Assembly (NCBI GenBank): GCA_004764695.1
Contig: SMSO01000025.1
Coordinates: 667,102 to 731,101 of the forward strand
Reading direction: 5' to 3'
Source: Schizochytrium sp. TIO01
Lineage: Eukaryota; Sar; Bigyra; Thraustochytrida; Thraustochytriidae
DNA length: 64,000 bases
A model generated the notes under the pieces. That model was not told the DNA's origin and ran no database searches. It saw only the letters and a list, made by a program, of their open reading frames with translations. Shown here one piece after another: positions 46,678-56,989 of this stretch. Numbering within the stretch: position 1 is the first letter of the stretch; each line of letters starts with the position of its first letter. A program made the translations under genes and the position numbers.

Positions 46678-47979
46678 ATGGACCCTCAGATGCGGCGCGC
46701 CGCCATGGTGGCCGCTGACGCCGCCGGTTTGCGGCGTTGCGGTGAGGTTCTTCGTGCTGGTGGAAACGTTGCCTTCCCGACAGAGACTGTATACGGCCTT
46801 GGCGGCAACGCCCTTGATGAGCACGCAGTGGCACAGATCTTTGCCAAGAAGGGCCGACCCCTCACAGATCCTCTAATCGTTCACGTGAACGACGCTGAGG
46901 CGGCTCTTGAGCTCGTTGAGGCCCGCGGCTCCACGCTGCGACTCTTTAGGGCTCTTGCGGCTGCTTTTTGGCCTGGGCCTCTGACAATGGTGCTTCGTGC
47001 GAGCCCCAAGGTGCCGAGCTCCGTTTGCGCTGGCACGGGCTTCGTCGGCGTGAGGAGCCCAGACCACGAGATCGCTCGGCGCCTTATAGCGGAGTCTGGG
47101 GTACCCATTGCAGCTCCCTCTGCTAATAGGTTTGGACATGTGAGCCCAACCTCTGCAGAGCATGTCATGTACGACCTCGCTGACCAGGACCTGCTCATCG
47201 TTGATGGAGGAGACCTCTCCAGTGGCGTCTGTACCGTCGGGATCGAGTCCACAGTGCTCAGAGTCGCAGACCCTGAAGTTGACGATGATGACGATGACTT
47301 TAACGAACATGATGAGGCCTGCAGCGAATCCCAAAACGCCAGCAAGAACGCGGCACCCCGAGAGCTGGTGCTGTTCCGTAAAGGTGGCGTACCGGAGACG
47401 GAGCTGCGAAGAGTACTGGACGAGGCAGGATTTGTTAACACAAGGATTGTAGAGCCAAAACGCCCCAGTAGCAAGAAGATCAAGGAACAAGAGACTTCTG
47501 AGGGTGAACAAGAAGAAGGGGCAATGGCACCGGGACAGTCAGTGACACATTATGCGCCGGACATTGACACTTGGCTCCTTCGTAAGCAGGAGGTGAGTGT
47601 ACTTGTGGATGCAGAAGGAAAGCCGCAGAAAGCGGTGTTGAAGCGGGAGAAGGATGGCCTCGAGGAGGGAGAAGAATCAGGCGAGAACGATGAAACTGAA
47701 GTGGAGCTTGCGACGTGCGTTGTGCTAGACTTTGGAGGAGAGCTCAAGGTGCTGGAGCCACATGTTCTTGGATACTTGGAACTTAGCAAGGAAGGGGATG
47801 CAGCTGAAGCTGCACGGAGCCTCTTTAGTGGTCTTCGCTGGACGGAAACTACCACCGCACAACACGTGCTTATTCAGGACGCATCACATGCCAGTGGTGC
47901 ACTCGCGGCCTCCGTTGCAGACCGCATGTTCCGGGCTGCCTCTGGTAAGGTGGCCGCCAACCTTCATGTGCAAATGTAG
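46678..47979 (+). CDS. SUA5: Threonylcarbamoyl-AMP synthase (Sua5/YrdC/TsaC family)
   Basis: This enzyme makes threonylcarbamoyl-AMP from threonine, bicarbonate and ATP, the first step of t6A37 modification in ANN-decoding tRNAs. The YrdC-type domain fills residues about 12-205: GGNVAFPTETVYGLGGNA, KKGRPLTDPLIVHV, FWPGPLTMVL, VGVRSPDH and PSANRFGHVSPT, all standard nucleotide- and substrate-pocket motifs. A linker containing APGQSVTHYAPD leads into a C-terminal Sua5 domain to residue 433, so this is the long eukaryotic/archaeal-type form. An acidic insert (VDDDDDDFNEHDE) and a second charged insert (about residues 255-285) interrupt the conserved parts. I chose the ATG at 46678, the first Met in the open frame. 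No clear mitochondrial presequence is visible. Confidence 0.93.
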   Translation: MDPQMRRAAMVAADAAGLRRCGEVLRAGGNVAFPTETVYGLGGNALDEHAVAQIFAKKGRPLTDPLIVHVNDAEAALELVEARGSTLRLFRALAAAFWPGPLTMVLRASPKVPSSVCAGTGFVGVRSPDHEIARRLIAESGVPIAAPSANRFGHVSPTSAEHVMYDLADQDLLIVDGGDLSSGVCTVGIESTVLRVADPEVDDDDDDFNEHDEACSESQNASKNAAPRELVLFRKGGVPETELRRVLDEAGFVNTRIVEPKRPSSKKIKEQETSEGEQEEGAMAPGQSVTHYAPDIDTWLLRKQEVSVLVDAEGKPQKAVLKREKDGLEEGEESGENDETEVELATCVVLDFGGELKVLEPHVLGYLELSKEGDAAEAARSLFSGLRWTETTTAQHVLIQDASHASGALAASVADRMFRAASGKVAANLHVQM

Positions 47980-48876
47980 AATCTCATCACCCTCAAACAA
48001 ATGACACACAAAATGCCGTAAGGTTTTAGGCTCCCGCACTGTGTGATTTCAGAACTAGGCGATAGCACTAGTAGTTAGCTCATTCATGTTGTATTCCTAA
48101 CATCCACTCTGCATGAAATATTTGAATACCTGCTGCCACGGGTCTTTTTTATTTCGACCGTTTTTGATAGCTCGCGTGCCCTTGCACCCGCGCCAGTAGT
48201 ATTAAATTTGCACATATTTTTCCAATTTTCCCTCTCAGATTTGTTGTTTTGGAGCTGATTTTCTCAATAGTACCATTACACTTTTAAAATGCACCCAGGG
48301 GAGATGAATTACGAATATTCATTGGATGTAGCATGATTCCGGTAGGTGAAATCATGATCAAGATAGAATCAAGAACCTGGTAAATTTTGAAGTGCTCCCA
48401 AAAATGAATTTTATATGAAGTATCAAACAACTTCAATTTTCTCGAAATAATGCTACCTGCAACTTGTTCAATTGAGCAAAACAAGCTATAATCAAAATAA
48501 CTCATATCCTATATTTCTTATTTGTATTTTAAGTATACGAAGTTTTACTGTCTCAAGACTGTTTTCAACGCATTGCGAGATTTTAGCAAATAATCAGATT
48601 GTAATTTTATTTTTATTTATTGATGCATTCGTTGTGATAATCAATGTTGAAGAAGAACTTTCGAGAGGAGTAGCTTCGCAACCTCCGCTGTTACGCACAA
48701 ATTCCTTTATCAGTAATTGCCGAAATATGAGTAACATTGGCTATTGCTTATAAGGTGCCCTGACATGCTCAAAAAGACGATATTTACACATCTGAGGCGT
48801 GAAAGGTTGGGATTGTTGCCAGTTCAACCCCTTTGCTCGAGCCAAGGAAGCAATGAGCCAGCTTTAAAGAAGCACT
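47980..48876. other. Intergenic region between convergent genes
   Basis: It holds the 3' ends of the Sua5 gene and the aminopeptidase gene. It is AT-rich with short frames only, and I see no structured element. Confidence 0.6.
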
Positions 48877-51582
48877 CTAAGAAGATTGGGTACCAGCAGC
48901 CTCGTCAAGGTACTGCTTGAAGCCCTCAGAAGCCTTGATCCGCTCGAGGAACTGGCCGTTGGCGTTGGTGTTCTCGATAATCTGCTCAATCTTGCGCGAA
49001 ATTTGAGGAATAAGCTCGTAGCTTTCCTTGCTCCTGAAAAAGCTCTCAATCTCCTTGGCGCGCTCAGCACTGGCGAAAGAGCCACAAGAGTTCATCACAG
49101 TGGAGGCCAACAAAGTAGGAGAAGCAGTGCGAATCATGTCGTAGATACGGTCGAAATTCTCCTGGAAATACTCCCAGGAGAGCTCTTGACCCTCACGAGA
49201 GCTGGAAGACACAGAGCCAATAGCATAGAAGAAGTCCTGCTTCTTGACAGCACCGGACGTGCACCAGTCCAAAGTACGTGTCTTCAGCTCCATAGTCTTG
49301 GCGTAGCCAAGACCAAGCATGATTTCCTTCTTGGCCTGGTCCGTGTCAGCAAGATCAATAAGCTCTAGGCACTTGTTGTAATAGTCCGGCTCCTCAGATG
49401 AGGCGAGAACAATCTTAACCAGAGCAGTCTTGATATCAGAAGGCATAGCATCCTGGTTACCTTGAGGGTCCGCAGCATAACGCTCGAAACGCTCAATAGC
49501 TTGCTGCTGAAGACCAGGGTCGTCACTCATAAAGTGTGCCTGAAGACGGATGATCGAAGCACGAAGAAGACGTGTCAGATGACCATCATCTGGCTGAGCA
49601 TCCCAGCCAACTTCAGAAGCGGGCTTCTCAATGATTTTTACAACAAGAGAGCGGAATTCACTTTCAAGCTCAGGAGCAAACTGAAGGAGCTTGTGCAGAC
49701 CTGTCATGGTGTCTTCCATAGCAGAAAAGACAGGGCTTGAAGTCTCGTGCTCAAAGGCTCCAATGAGCTTTACAAGGGCTGCTGGGTCAACCATTCCAGC
49801 CTTGCAGAGAGCGTAGGCATCAAGGAGCATACCAGCGCGGTCGGTGGCTGGCATTTGAAGAGCACGAATCGCACTTTCAAACTGCTCAGTGGTCTCATCC
49901 TCAACCGGAGCATAGTTAACACGCATAGGCACAAGGTGGTCTGCGTTGAGCTTGATCCACGTGCGCTTACCCTGAGGCATCTTCACAGTGAACGACTGTA
50001 CACGCTTGTTCATAATACCGAGCGTTAGCAAGCCCTCAGGGTCGTCACCGGTGCGAACGAAAATGGGAATTTGCCAAAGCTTGCTCTTCATGTCCTTCTG
50101 CTTCGAGCCATCAGAAATGAACCAGCATTGCTCAAGTTCGAGGGTGCACTCAGACTCATCTGGGGACCAGTTCATGCTGCGAACAGTCACGACAGGGAAA
50201 CCCATCTGCTTTGTCCACGAGGACATCACCTGAGAGACAGGCTTACCGGAAGCTTCCTCCCATGCCTTCCACAAATCGCCGGTCTCGGTGTTGGTGTACT
50301 TGTGACGCTCCATGTAGATTTGAAGGCCCTTTTCATAAGCCTCCTGACCAAGGTAGGCGTTGGCCATACGCACCACGGTAGAACCCTTAAGATAGCTAAT
50401 GGCATCAAAGTTCTGCAGACTAGCTTCAGCCTCAAGCACGTCTACCTGAATCGGATGAGAGCTGAGCAGGGCATCGAGACGCAGACCACCCTGGAGTTCA
50501 GAGAACACAAATTGCTCCCAAATACTCCATTCCGGATACATCACAGACATCGCATAGGCCTGGGTGTACGAGGCAAAAGCTTCGTTGAGCCAAATTCCAT
50601 CCCACCAAGCCATGGTGACAAGATTACCAAACCACTGATGAGCAAGCTCGTGGCAAACAACAGTAGCGACACGCTGCTTTTGCTGGCTCGAAGCATGCTT
50701 GGAGTCTACCAAAAGATCGACTTCACGGTAGGTAACAAGACCCCAGTTCTCCATAGCACCCATGGCAAATTCAGGAATGGCAACCATGTCAAGCTTGGGG
50801 AGAGGGTAGGCCTCCTTGAAGGTCTGGTCGTACATATCAAGAGCCTGGATAGCGACATCAAGAGCAAAGTGACCCATCTCCTTCTTACCAGGGGGGGTAT
50901 AGGCACGGATGGGCACACCATTTCCAGAGACACCCTCAACATAGTCAAAGTCGCCTACACAGAACGCCAAGAGGTATGTGCTCATGCGAGGGGTCTTCTC
51001 AAAAACGAACTTGCGGCGCTTGCCATCATCGAGCAGAGTGTTGGACTCTACCGGCATGTTGCTCAGTGCGGTAAGACCGTCGTCAACAATCAATGTAGCT
51101 TTGAAGATCGCCTTGCGCGCCGGTTCATCAAAGCAAGGGAAGCATCGGCGAGCATCGAGCGGCTCGAATTGGGTGGAAATCATCACGGCAGGGTTGCCCT
51201 CACGGTCTGTGTAGCCACTGCGATAAAATCCAGCCATTTGATCGTTGTGTTGTCCGACAAACTCAATCTCGATTTTACCTTCTCCCATAGGGAGGGCATT
51301 TTCAAACTCAATGGTTACGGTTGTTGCCTTGATGTCGTAGCGGACTTCCTTGGTCTTGACCTCTTGGCCAGACTCCTTAGCTTTGAAAGAGCTTTCAGTG
51401 ATTTGAAGCTCCTTTGAATGCAACGTGAGAGACTTGACGCCCTTCTTGCGGACGTCAACATCCATACAAACGGTGCCATCGTAGCGGTAGTTACCAGTGA
51501 TGTTGGTAGAGATAGTCAAGTCATACTCCGAAACCTCGATATCGGTAGAGAGCACAACGCTGCGTTTCTCAAATAGTTGCAT
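48877..51582 (-). CDS. M1 family metallo-aminopeptidase, puromycin-sensitive type, 901 residues
   Basis: It removes N-terminal residues from peptides, probably in the cytosol. The exopeptidase motif GAMENWG is at residues about 275-281. The zinc site HELAH starts at residue 311, with the third ligand 18 residues on in LNEAFASY (HExxH-x18-E). The N-terminal beta domain begins almost at the start (VSEYDLTISTNITGNYRYDG) without signal peptide or membrane anchor. The C-terminal ERAP1-type helical domain runs from about residue 540 to the end. Length matches yeast APE2/AAP1 and animal puromycin-sensitive aminopeptidase. The ATG at 51582 is the natural start. A 448-codon frame on the plus strand (50071-51417) is antisense to this gene and has no protein-like features. 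Confidence 0.95.
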   Translation of the reverse strand: MQLFEKRSVVLSTDIEVSEYDLTISTNITGNYRYDGTVCMDVDVRKKGVKSLTLHSKELQITESSFKAKESGQEVKTKEVRYDIKATTVTIEFENALPMGEGKIEIEFVGQHNDQMAGFYRSGYTDREGNPAVMISTQFEPLDARRCFPCFDEPARKAIFKATLIVDDGLTALSNMPVESNTLLDDGKRRKFVFEKTPRMSTYLLAFCVGDFDYVEGVSGNGVPIRAYTPPGKKEMGHFALDVAIQALDMYDQTFKEAYPLPKLDMVAIPEFAMGAMENWGLVTYREVDLLVDSKHASSQQKQRVATVVCHELAHQWFGNLVTMAWWDGIWLNEAFASYTQAYAMSVMYPEWSIWEQFVFSELQGGLRLDALLSSHPIQVDVLEAEASLQNFDAISYLKGSTVVRMANAYLGQEAYEKGLQIYMERHKYTNTETGDLWKAWEEASGKPVSQVMSSWTKQMGFPVVTVRSMNWSPDESECTLELEQCWFISDGSKQKDMKSKLWQIPIFVRTGDDPEGLLTLGIMNKRVQSFTVKMPQGKRTWIKLNADHLVPMRVNYAPVEDETTEQFESAIRALQMPATDRAGMLLDAYALCKAGMVDPAALVKLIGAFEHETSSPVFSAMEDTMTGLHKLLQFAPELESEFRSLVVKIIEKPASEVGWDAQPDDGHLTRLLRASIIRLQAHFMSDDPGLQQQAIERFERYAADPQGNQDAMPSDIKTALVKIVLASSEEPDYYNKCLELIDLADTDQAKKEIMLGLGYAKTMELKTRTLDWCTSGAVKKQDFFYAIGSVSSSSREGQELSWEYFQENFDRIYDMIRTASPTLLASTVMNSCGSFASAERAKEIESFFRSKESYELIPQISRKIEQIIENTNANGQFLERIKASEGFKQYLDEAAGTQSS

Positions 51583-52716
51583 GGAGATCCAGATTAAGTT
51601 GTATCACATCCAATACCCATTCAAACGAAACTTCTAGGTTAGTCATTCTGTTGCTTGGCTATCATATCATCATATCATGGCATTCCTAGAGTACATATTT
51701 AGCTTGCTTCTTCAAAGCTGTTTGTCATCATTGAGAAGACTAGCACGCAGGCGTTTAGCAGTGGAAAACAACAACACAATTGTGCATAGTTGCTGACGGA
51801 GAAAGTGCCAGTGACAGCTCTGATGACGGGCAGGAGGAAGATACAAAAGTATAGAGTCTAATCCAATGCCCGAGCACTTTTCAGATATGCTCAGCCCTCC
51901 CCACAATATCAATCAACGTACCGCTCACCACCCTTCTTCTTGCCGGTGGAGTGTTCTGCGCCCATTTTCGATGCTCTTTCTTAAGAAGTATTGCTCGACC
52001 TGCGCCGGGTTAAGGTTTTGCTGAAGGTCGGTCCCTTGCTTCTTCAAAGATAGTTAAATTTCAGTGAGCTCCGTGGGAATACAAGGTAGTGTTGCTGTTT
52101 CGGAAGAGCAGAGTGCCTCTCAACAGTAGGATTCTTTCTGCCTTGTGAGAGAGAACTTGAAGTTCTCGCTCAACTTCTGATTGGGTTCTGTCTGAGTATC
52201 ACTACTCTCCAGAAGGTTTCAAGCCGCACTAGGTAAAAGGTACCTAGGTGGTGTTAATTGTTATAATTTTTCAAGATCACCGCGACTTGCCGTTTTGAGC
52301 CGGGGCCTGCCTGCTATCTAGAGATCCTGTTTCGTAGACGAGGTTGTATCCCTCTCTTACGAGAAGTCAACGCCACCACCAATCTGGCTTAAATATATTT
52401 TCACCCGCTCGAGACAAGAGCTCTCTAAAAAATATCCTGGTGCAGTCGGTCAGAAACCAGCGAAACGAGCTCTTGCTATAACTTTGTTTACCGGTTTCCT
52501 TCAGGTTTCTTATATCGTCATCAAAGAGGAACGATTGATCAATCTTCTTTCTTGTTCCCCAGGGTCTTCTAGGTAGGTGACCTACTACCGATCTGGGATT
52601 ACGGAAGATAAAGGATATTCTACAACATTGCAAGTCACAATATTCCGAGCTGCTAGGCCTATGTTTTAATTAATTTAATAAAAAACAGAGATCAGAGAAC
52701 TCGACGAGACTGTGCG

Positions 52717-53025
52717 TCAAAACGATGATAGCTTGCGGCTAGTCTTTTGTTTGCGTCCAGACAAAGCTCCCTGTCGTGAGTCTGAGTGGCGACAAAGATA
52801 TTCAAGATCAATTTCGCAATTTTTTTTGTATTCTTTTAAGTAGGTAGTAGCGCGCACGGCACGCGGCGAGGTAGAGGCAAATTTGACACCACAAAATTTG
52901 ATGAAGGTCTTAGTATTAGTATTACTCATGTTGGCATGGCAGTGGCAATCAAGGTGAAGTGATTCGCAACTCTTGACCACATGTTGGCGGCTCTCGCCAG
53001 TGGAACGCCAAGCAAAAGTCCAGTG
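52717..53025 (-). pseudogene. Coding-like remnant of unknown family
   Basis: On the minus strand an open frame of about 100 codons reads HWTFAWRSTGESRQHVVKSC, then LHLDCHCHANM and a basic Ser/Lys-rich tail to a TGA at 52717. A TAA lies directly before it and a similar-looking frame continues upstream (NNSCTLVETKKS). There is no credible start. The Cys/His spacing (CESLHLDCHCH) hints at a zinc-binding segment. It could be a decayed gene, a transposon remnant or an exon of a spliced gene. I cannot tell which. Confidence 0.3.
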
Positions 53026-53948
53026 TTAACTTTTTTTGGTTTCCACCAAGGTACAGGAATTATTTTCAATTCTGGAATGCTATAGTAGTGTCTTCTCTGC
53101 GCATGCCATTGAAGTCCTTCTGAACCGAAGACTATTGCACAAAATTTCAAGGTCTAGTAGGTGGCTATCAAATCCCTCTTGAAGCTACCCTGGGCAAGCC
53201 TAGCGAGTTTAGGTTTGATGCTCTCAAGGAGGGAAACAAATACATCGTACGTGAAGATGATATTGCTAGGATGCCTTTGTCTTCATCTGCAGCAAATCAC
53301 TAAATTTTACCATCCTAGTATGTAGATATTATTGACATATGCAAAACGCTAGCAATTGACCAATGGTAAAAGGCATGGAGGTATCGCATTACGTAAGGGC
53401 GGAAAAGATGAGATTTGCGAGAGCAAAGTCACCCGCATATAAACAATGTTGATCTTGCAGCCACTAGGTAAGTAAAATCGAGCACGAGTTAGGTGTGTTG
53501 ACTTGACAAGTTTATGAATGAAATGAACACGTGCTCGCGCGCACCGCGTTGTTAAGGTCACAATATTGTGGCAGGCAATGTCGATTGAGCTTCAGCCACC
53601 ATCTTTTCTTGTGGCATACGAGTGGGTCCGAAAAATCTGAAGGTGGTCTTCTCAGTATATGTGAAGATCATAGGAATGGTAAGATGTATGCCTGACGCGG
53701 AATACTCCAAATTAGAAGCCTGACTTGTACAAACATGAATAAGGATAAGTTAAAGCTGTGCACAGATTATAAGGAATGTAAGTTGATTGTGGTAGTCTAT
53801 CTATACGCGCAGTCTCGGAGAAAAAGTCTCCACTATATATGCAGAAAGCGTACACGGCCCAAAATACTAAGTTTGGAGTGAACACTTTCACACAGCTTAG
53901 ATAACGCTAATCGATCGGGCTCGTCAAATAATGGCGGGATCATTTTAA

Positions 53949-54273
53949 AATGAAGCAAACAACCAAATATTGATCATTTTTATGAAGGTTTATAGTATAC
54001 TATCATGTAATAAGCCTGGAGAACACGATTGTCCTTGTATAGGCGGATTTTCGAGAAAATAGAGCTCCTTAATGCGCTGCACCAGATTATCATCAGCATT
54101 CAAATGTTTGAAATGAAGCAAACAACCAAATATTGATCATTTTATGAAGGTTTATAGTATACTATCATGTAATAAGCCTGGAGAACCCGATTGCCCTTGT
54201 ATAGGCGGATTTCTGAGAAAATAGAGCTTCTTAATGCGCTGCACCAAATTATCATCAGCATCCAAATGCTTGG
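53949..54273. repeat. Tandem duplication of a ~163-bp unit
   Basis: Copies at 53949-54111 and 54112-54273 share nearly all bases (AATGAAGCAAACAACCAAAT, GCCTGGAGAAC, AATGCGCTGCACCA). Each contains the 12-bp palindrome ATAGTATACTAT (53992-54003 and 54154-54165). Confidence 0.9.
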
Positions 54274-54761
54274 ATATGCCGTGGAAGTGTTCGCGAGCCC
54301 TTGTTAGGAAATTCTTTGAGGTCTACACTATTTTTTCAATTCGCGGACGATGTACGTTCTTAGGGGCTTTGTCTCAGAGACTTTGTAATCTATAGAGTAA
54401 CACGAATAGGATCCTGCAATGAATCATACAGCCACTGGCCTGAAGTGCGCCTTCAGTTTAAAATTTAAGATAAAGAAAGTTTAGTAACACGTATGGAAGC
54501 CTAATAACTGAAAGAAGGTTTTATGAAGAGCGAAATATTGGTTAAGTAGAGATAGGTATTGAGGGATAAGTACCTAGGGTATTGTTGAGACTCGGAACTT
54601 TGAACCCGCGATAAGCTAGAAATATGAATCCTTATTTCTCAGGTGTATTATCTTGAAGCCAAAAAAGCTTCAGATCCAGGTGGCAAAGAATAGGTAACCA
54701 TCCAACATTATGGCATGGACTCTTTTGGAGGAGAAAGGGACAGCTTTCGTCCTTGGAGAGG

Positions 54762-55236
54762 TTACGTAGATTCTGGGCAACACGTACATAGGAGATTGTC
54801 GTCCGGGAACGTAATTTCATACAAGAACATCGAAGCAGAGTCACTGGTGTCAATATCCTGTTGGGCATCAGACGAAGCATTTTGATGGGCTTTCTTTGTT
54901 CTGTGAGTACTGGGTAATGCGTAACTTCGATATTAGGGACTGTCCAAAAAGTTTGGTCTGGACAGTCGGGAAAAGTTCAAGGTCGTGAAGAAAGTCCATG
55001 AGGGTTTTGTTAGGGACCGCAATGTATCGACTACAGAACAAATGGTCTATGATATAAAGTTGGAGCTGATCCTTGGTCTCTGCTGAGTCGAGGGTGACGA
55101 CGAAACGAGTTTTTTGTTTGTACATATTCGATTCACCGCAACTGCAGTGCTTTTGTTTTATCGAATGTCCTGGAGAAGATCCAGTTTGAACGGATAGCCA
55201 TCCATGGTGTGTAATCTTTGCGCAGCGCCCGTGCTG
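54762..55236 (-). pseudogene. Frameshifted coding remnant upstream of the hydrolase 3' end
   Basis: A minus-strand frame of 122 codons (55236-54871) reads like protein (HHGWLSVQTGSSPGHS, KHCSCGESN, TRFVVTLDSAETKDQLQLYI, LMDFLHDLELFPTVQTKLFG). It stops at 54868. Sense then appears to resume one base out of phase (SSDAQQDIDTSDSASMFLYE, FPDDNLLCTCCPEST) until a TAA at 54762-54764. A further open stretch of 66 codons lies upstream (55438-55241) in another frame. No start codon with suitable context is seen. The family is not recognised. Confidence 0.4.
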
Positions 55237-55729
55237 TTACTTAGATGTTATGCTGTAGCCGAAACGAAATAGAAATAAGTTTCTCAACGTAAGAAGGCTG
55301 TGAGTTGAGTTTCGCTAGAAAACACAGTTTTGCTTCCAAACTATCTCGACTTTGCCTACCCAAAAATTCGCCTATCTTGTTTTTCTGTACCAGAGTCAGC
55401 AGATGCTTCCCATGATAAACTATGGTAGACAAGAACAAGCTTTATCACATTCGATTGCTAGAGCGTTTAACACTCGAGTATATGGCTAAAAAAGAGAAGT
55501 ATGTTTGACACCTTCAATTTATAGTTGAGAACTCAAACAGTAGGTAGCAAAACATCTACAATGACAATTAAACTCTGTAAGCTAGCTAAATCTTAAATGT
55601 TTCCCAGCATTGTATTGCATTGCAGCGCAAGCAATTTGTTTAATTAATTTACCTTCTTCTTATTGTATATCTCAACACATTAATTTATTAACATATGACT
55701 TTATGTCTGACAAACCTTTGATTCATTTT

Positions 55730-56989
55730 TTAGTAATCATATAATTTGGATTCCAAATCAGCTTCTATCATGCTAGCCTCTAAAAAGTCCAAGGATTTCC
55801 GTTGCATATAAGAGGATTGGCCCATCGCCCCTTCACGAAAAGAAATGTGGGATCCTCGCTTAGTAACGATCAAAGCGTAATTCTCCAAGGATGCCAGAGG
55901 GTCGTACTTTATATTCTGAGACAGGCATATTGGGTCGTCTTCCGCATTGAGAATCAAGCATGGGATCTTGTTGTTGTGGCAAATCGGCACAGGATCGGTG
56001 TGAGCTAGGAAGTCTTCGATGTTATCAAATCCTGCTAGAGCGTGGGCCGCCTCGACAAACTCAAGGGCTGTGGATGCCTTTAGCGCACGGTCGAAGCCGA
56101 CAACATCCTTCAGGAGCGAGTAGTTTGGTAGGAGAAAGAAAAGTTTAATACTGGTCAGCAACAATTTTTCCATGATTGGGTTGTACATCCTCAAGTTTGT
56201 TGTGCATTCTCGCGCGCGATATGGAGGACACGCAGAAACAGCAGCTTGCACGGGCCCATGGCCTGGCTGGCGAGAAATGTAAGTGAGAATTTGTTCAGAG
56301 CCCGCACTTAGTCCAATGGCACCAATGAAACGTGCTTCGGGCCAGGCTTCAGCAACGTGGTCAACCATTAGCTTGGTGTCGTCAGTACACCCAAGATAAT
56401 TGAATTTTGGGTTCTTCAAGACTGATCCGAGGTGCCCCCTCCGCAAAAGTAAGAATGGTCGCCAACCACGACTAAGAGCATATCTCATAAACTCTGTGGT
56501 ATCGTAGCGACCACCTGTAATCGTATGCAAGAAAAGGACAATGGGTGCATTGTCCGGAAGTTCTTGTCCGGCAGGCTCAAGGAGCCGGTCGATTGCCACT
56601 TCACCTCCGTCTACGCATTTCAGAGTGGTTCGCTCAAAGGCATTCCGTAGCAAGTGTGTAGCTTGCCAGAATCCCAAGAGTCCCAGCTGAAGGTATGCAC
56701 TTTGTGCCCACCATGTCGGTTCAAAACATTCCACATTCATGCGCTCGATAATGCGATGCATGCGCTTATCCTTTGCATGCATAAATATCTGGGTGCCTTC
56801 TTCTAGCGTCAATGTAACACCATTAGAAGCATCTGAGTTTCCTTCGTCTGGCCCTTCTGATGTTTTGGCTTCAGACCCTAATTGTCCTTGCTCTCCTTTG
56901 ATCTTCACCTCTTTCTCAATGTACAATGCTACACGTTGAGACTTTTCCAGGCGATGGTCTTGACTCCATACGAGATTGTGGACAACCAT
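55730..56989 (-). CDS. Alpha/beta hydrolase, ABHD1/2/3-EMB8 type, 419 residues
   Basis: A serine hydrolase of the family that acts on lipids and esters. The oxyanion-hole region is VLFLHTITGG. The nucleophile elbow is GLSAGS with Ser228. The acid is Asp351 or Asp352 in NAEDDPI, and the His is His381 in RGSHISF, all in the spacing of this family. The segment RGWRPFLLLRRGHLGS corresponds to the RGxxG-like stretch of ABHD3/EMB8 relatives. An N-terminal part of about 95 residues is charged and variable. A weakly hydrophobic stretch (LQLGLLGFWQATHLL) could be a membrane contact, as these enzymes are often membrane-associated. The ATG at 56989 is the first Met of the frame. The substrate is unknown. 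Confidence 0.9.
   Translation of the reverse strand: MVVHNLVWSQDHRLEKSQRVALYIEKEVKIKGEQGQLGSEAKTSEGPDEGNSDASNGVTLTLEEGTQIFMHAKDKRMHRIIERMNVECFEPTWWAQSAYLQLGLLGFWQATHLLRNAFERTTLKCVDGGEVAIDRLLEPAGQELPDNAPIVLFLHTITGGRYDTTEFMRYALSRGWRPFLLLRRGHLGSVLKNPKFNYLGCTDDTKLMVDHVAEAWPEARFIGAIGLSAGSEQILTYISRQPGHGPVQAAVSACPPYRARECTTNLRMYNPIMEKLLLTSIKLFFLLPNYSLLKDVVGFDRALKASTALEFVEAAHALAGFDNIEDFLAHTDPVPICHNNKIPCLILNAEDDPICLSQNIKYDPLASLENYALIVTKRGSHISFREGAMGQSSYMQRKSLDFLEASMIEADLESKLYDY

Larger units (their letters stand above)
51583..55729. other. 4.1-kb intergenic region with coding remnants and a duplication
   Basis: No intact gene is recognised. It contains two minus-strand coding-like remnants (52717-53025 and 54762-55236), a 163-bp tandem duplication (53949-54273) and the promoter region of the aminopeptidase gene. 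The rest shows no feature. Confidence 0.55.

Noticed and set aside
46873-47511. Open frames of 200 and 212 codons on the minus strand
   Set aside because: Antisense to the Sua5-type gene, with Ser/Ala-rich or random composition.
50071-51417. 448-codon open frame on the plus strand
   Set aside because: It is exactly antisense to the M1 aminopeptidase gene, whose catalytic motifs are clear. The antisense product has no recognisable motif and reflects codon composition.
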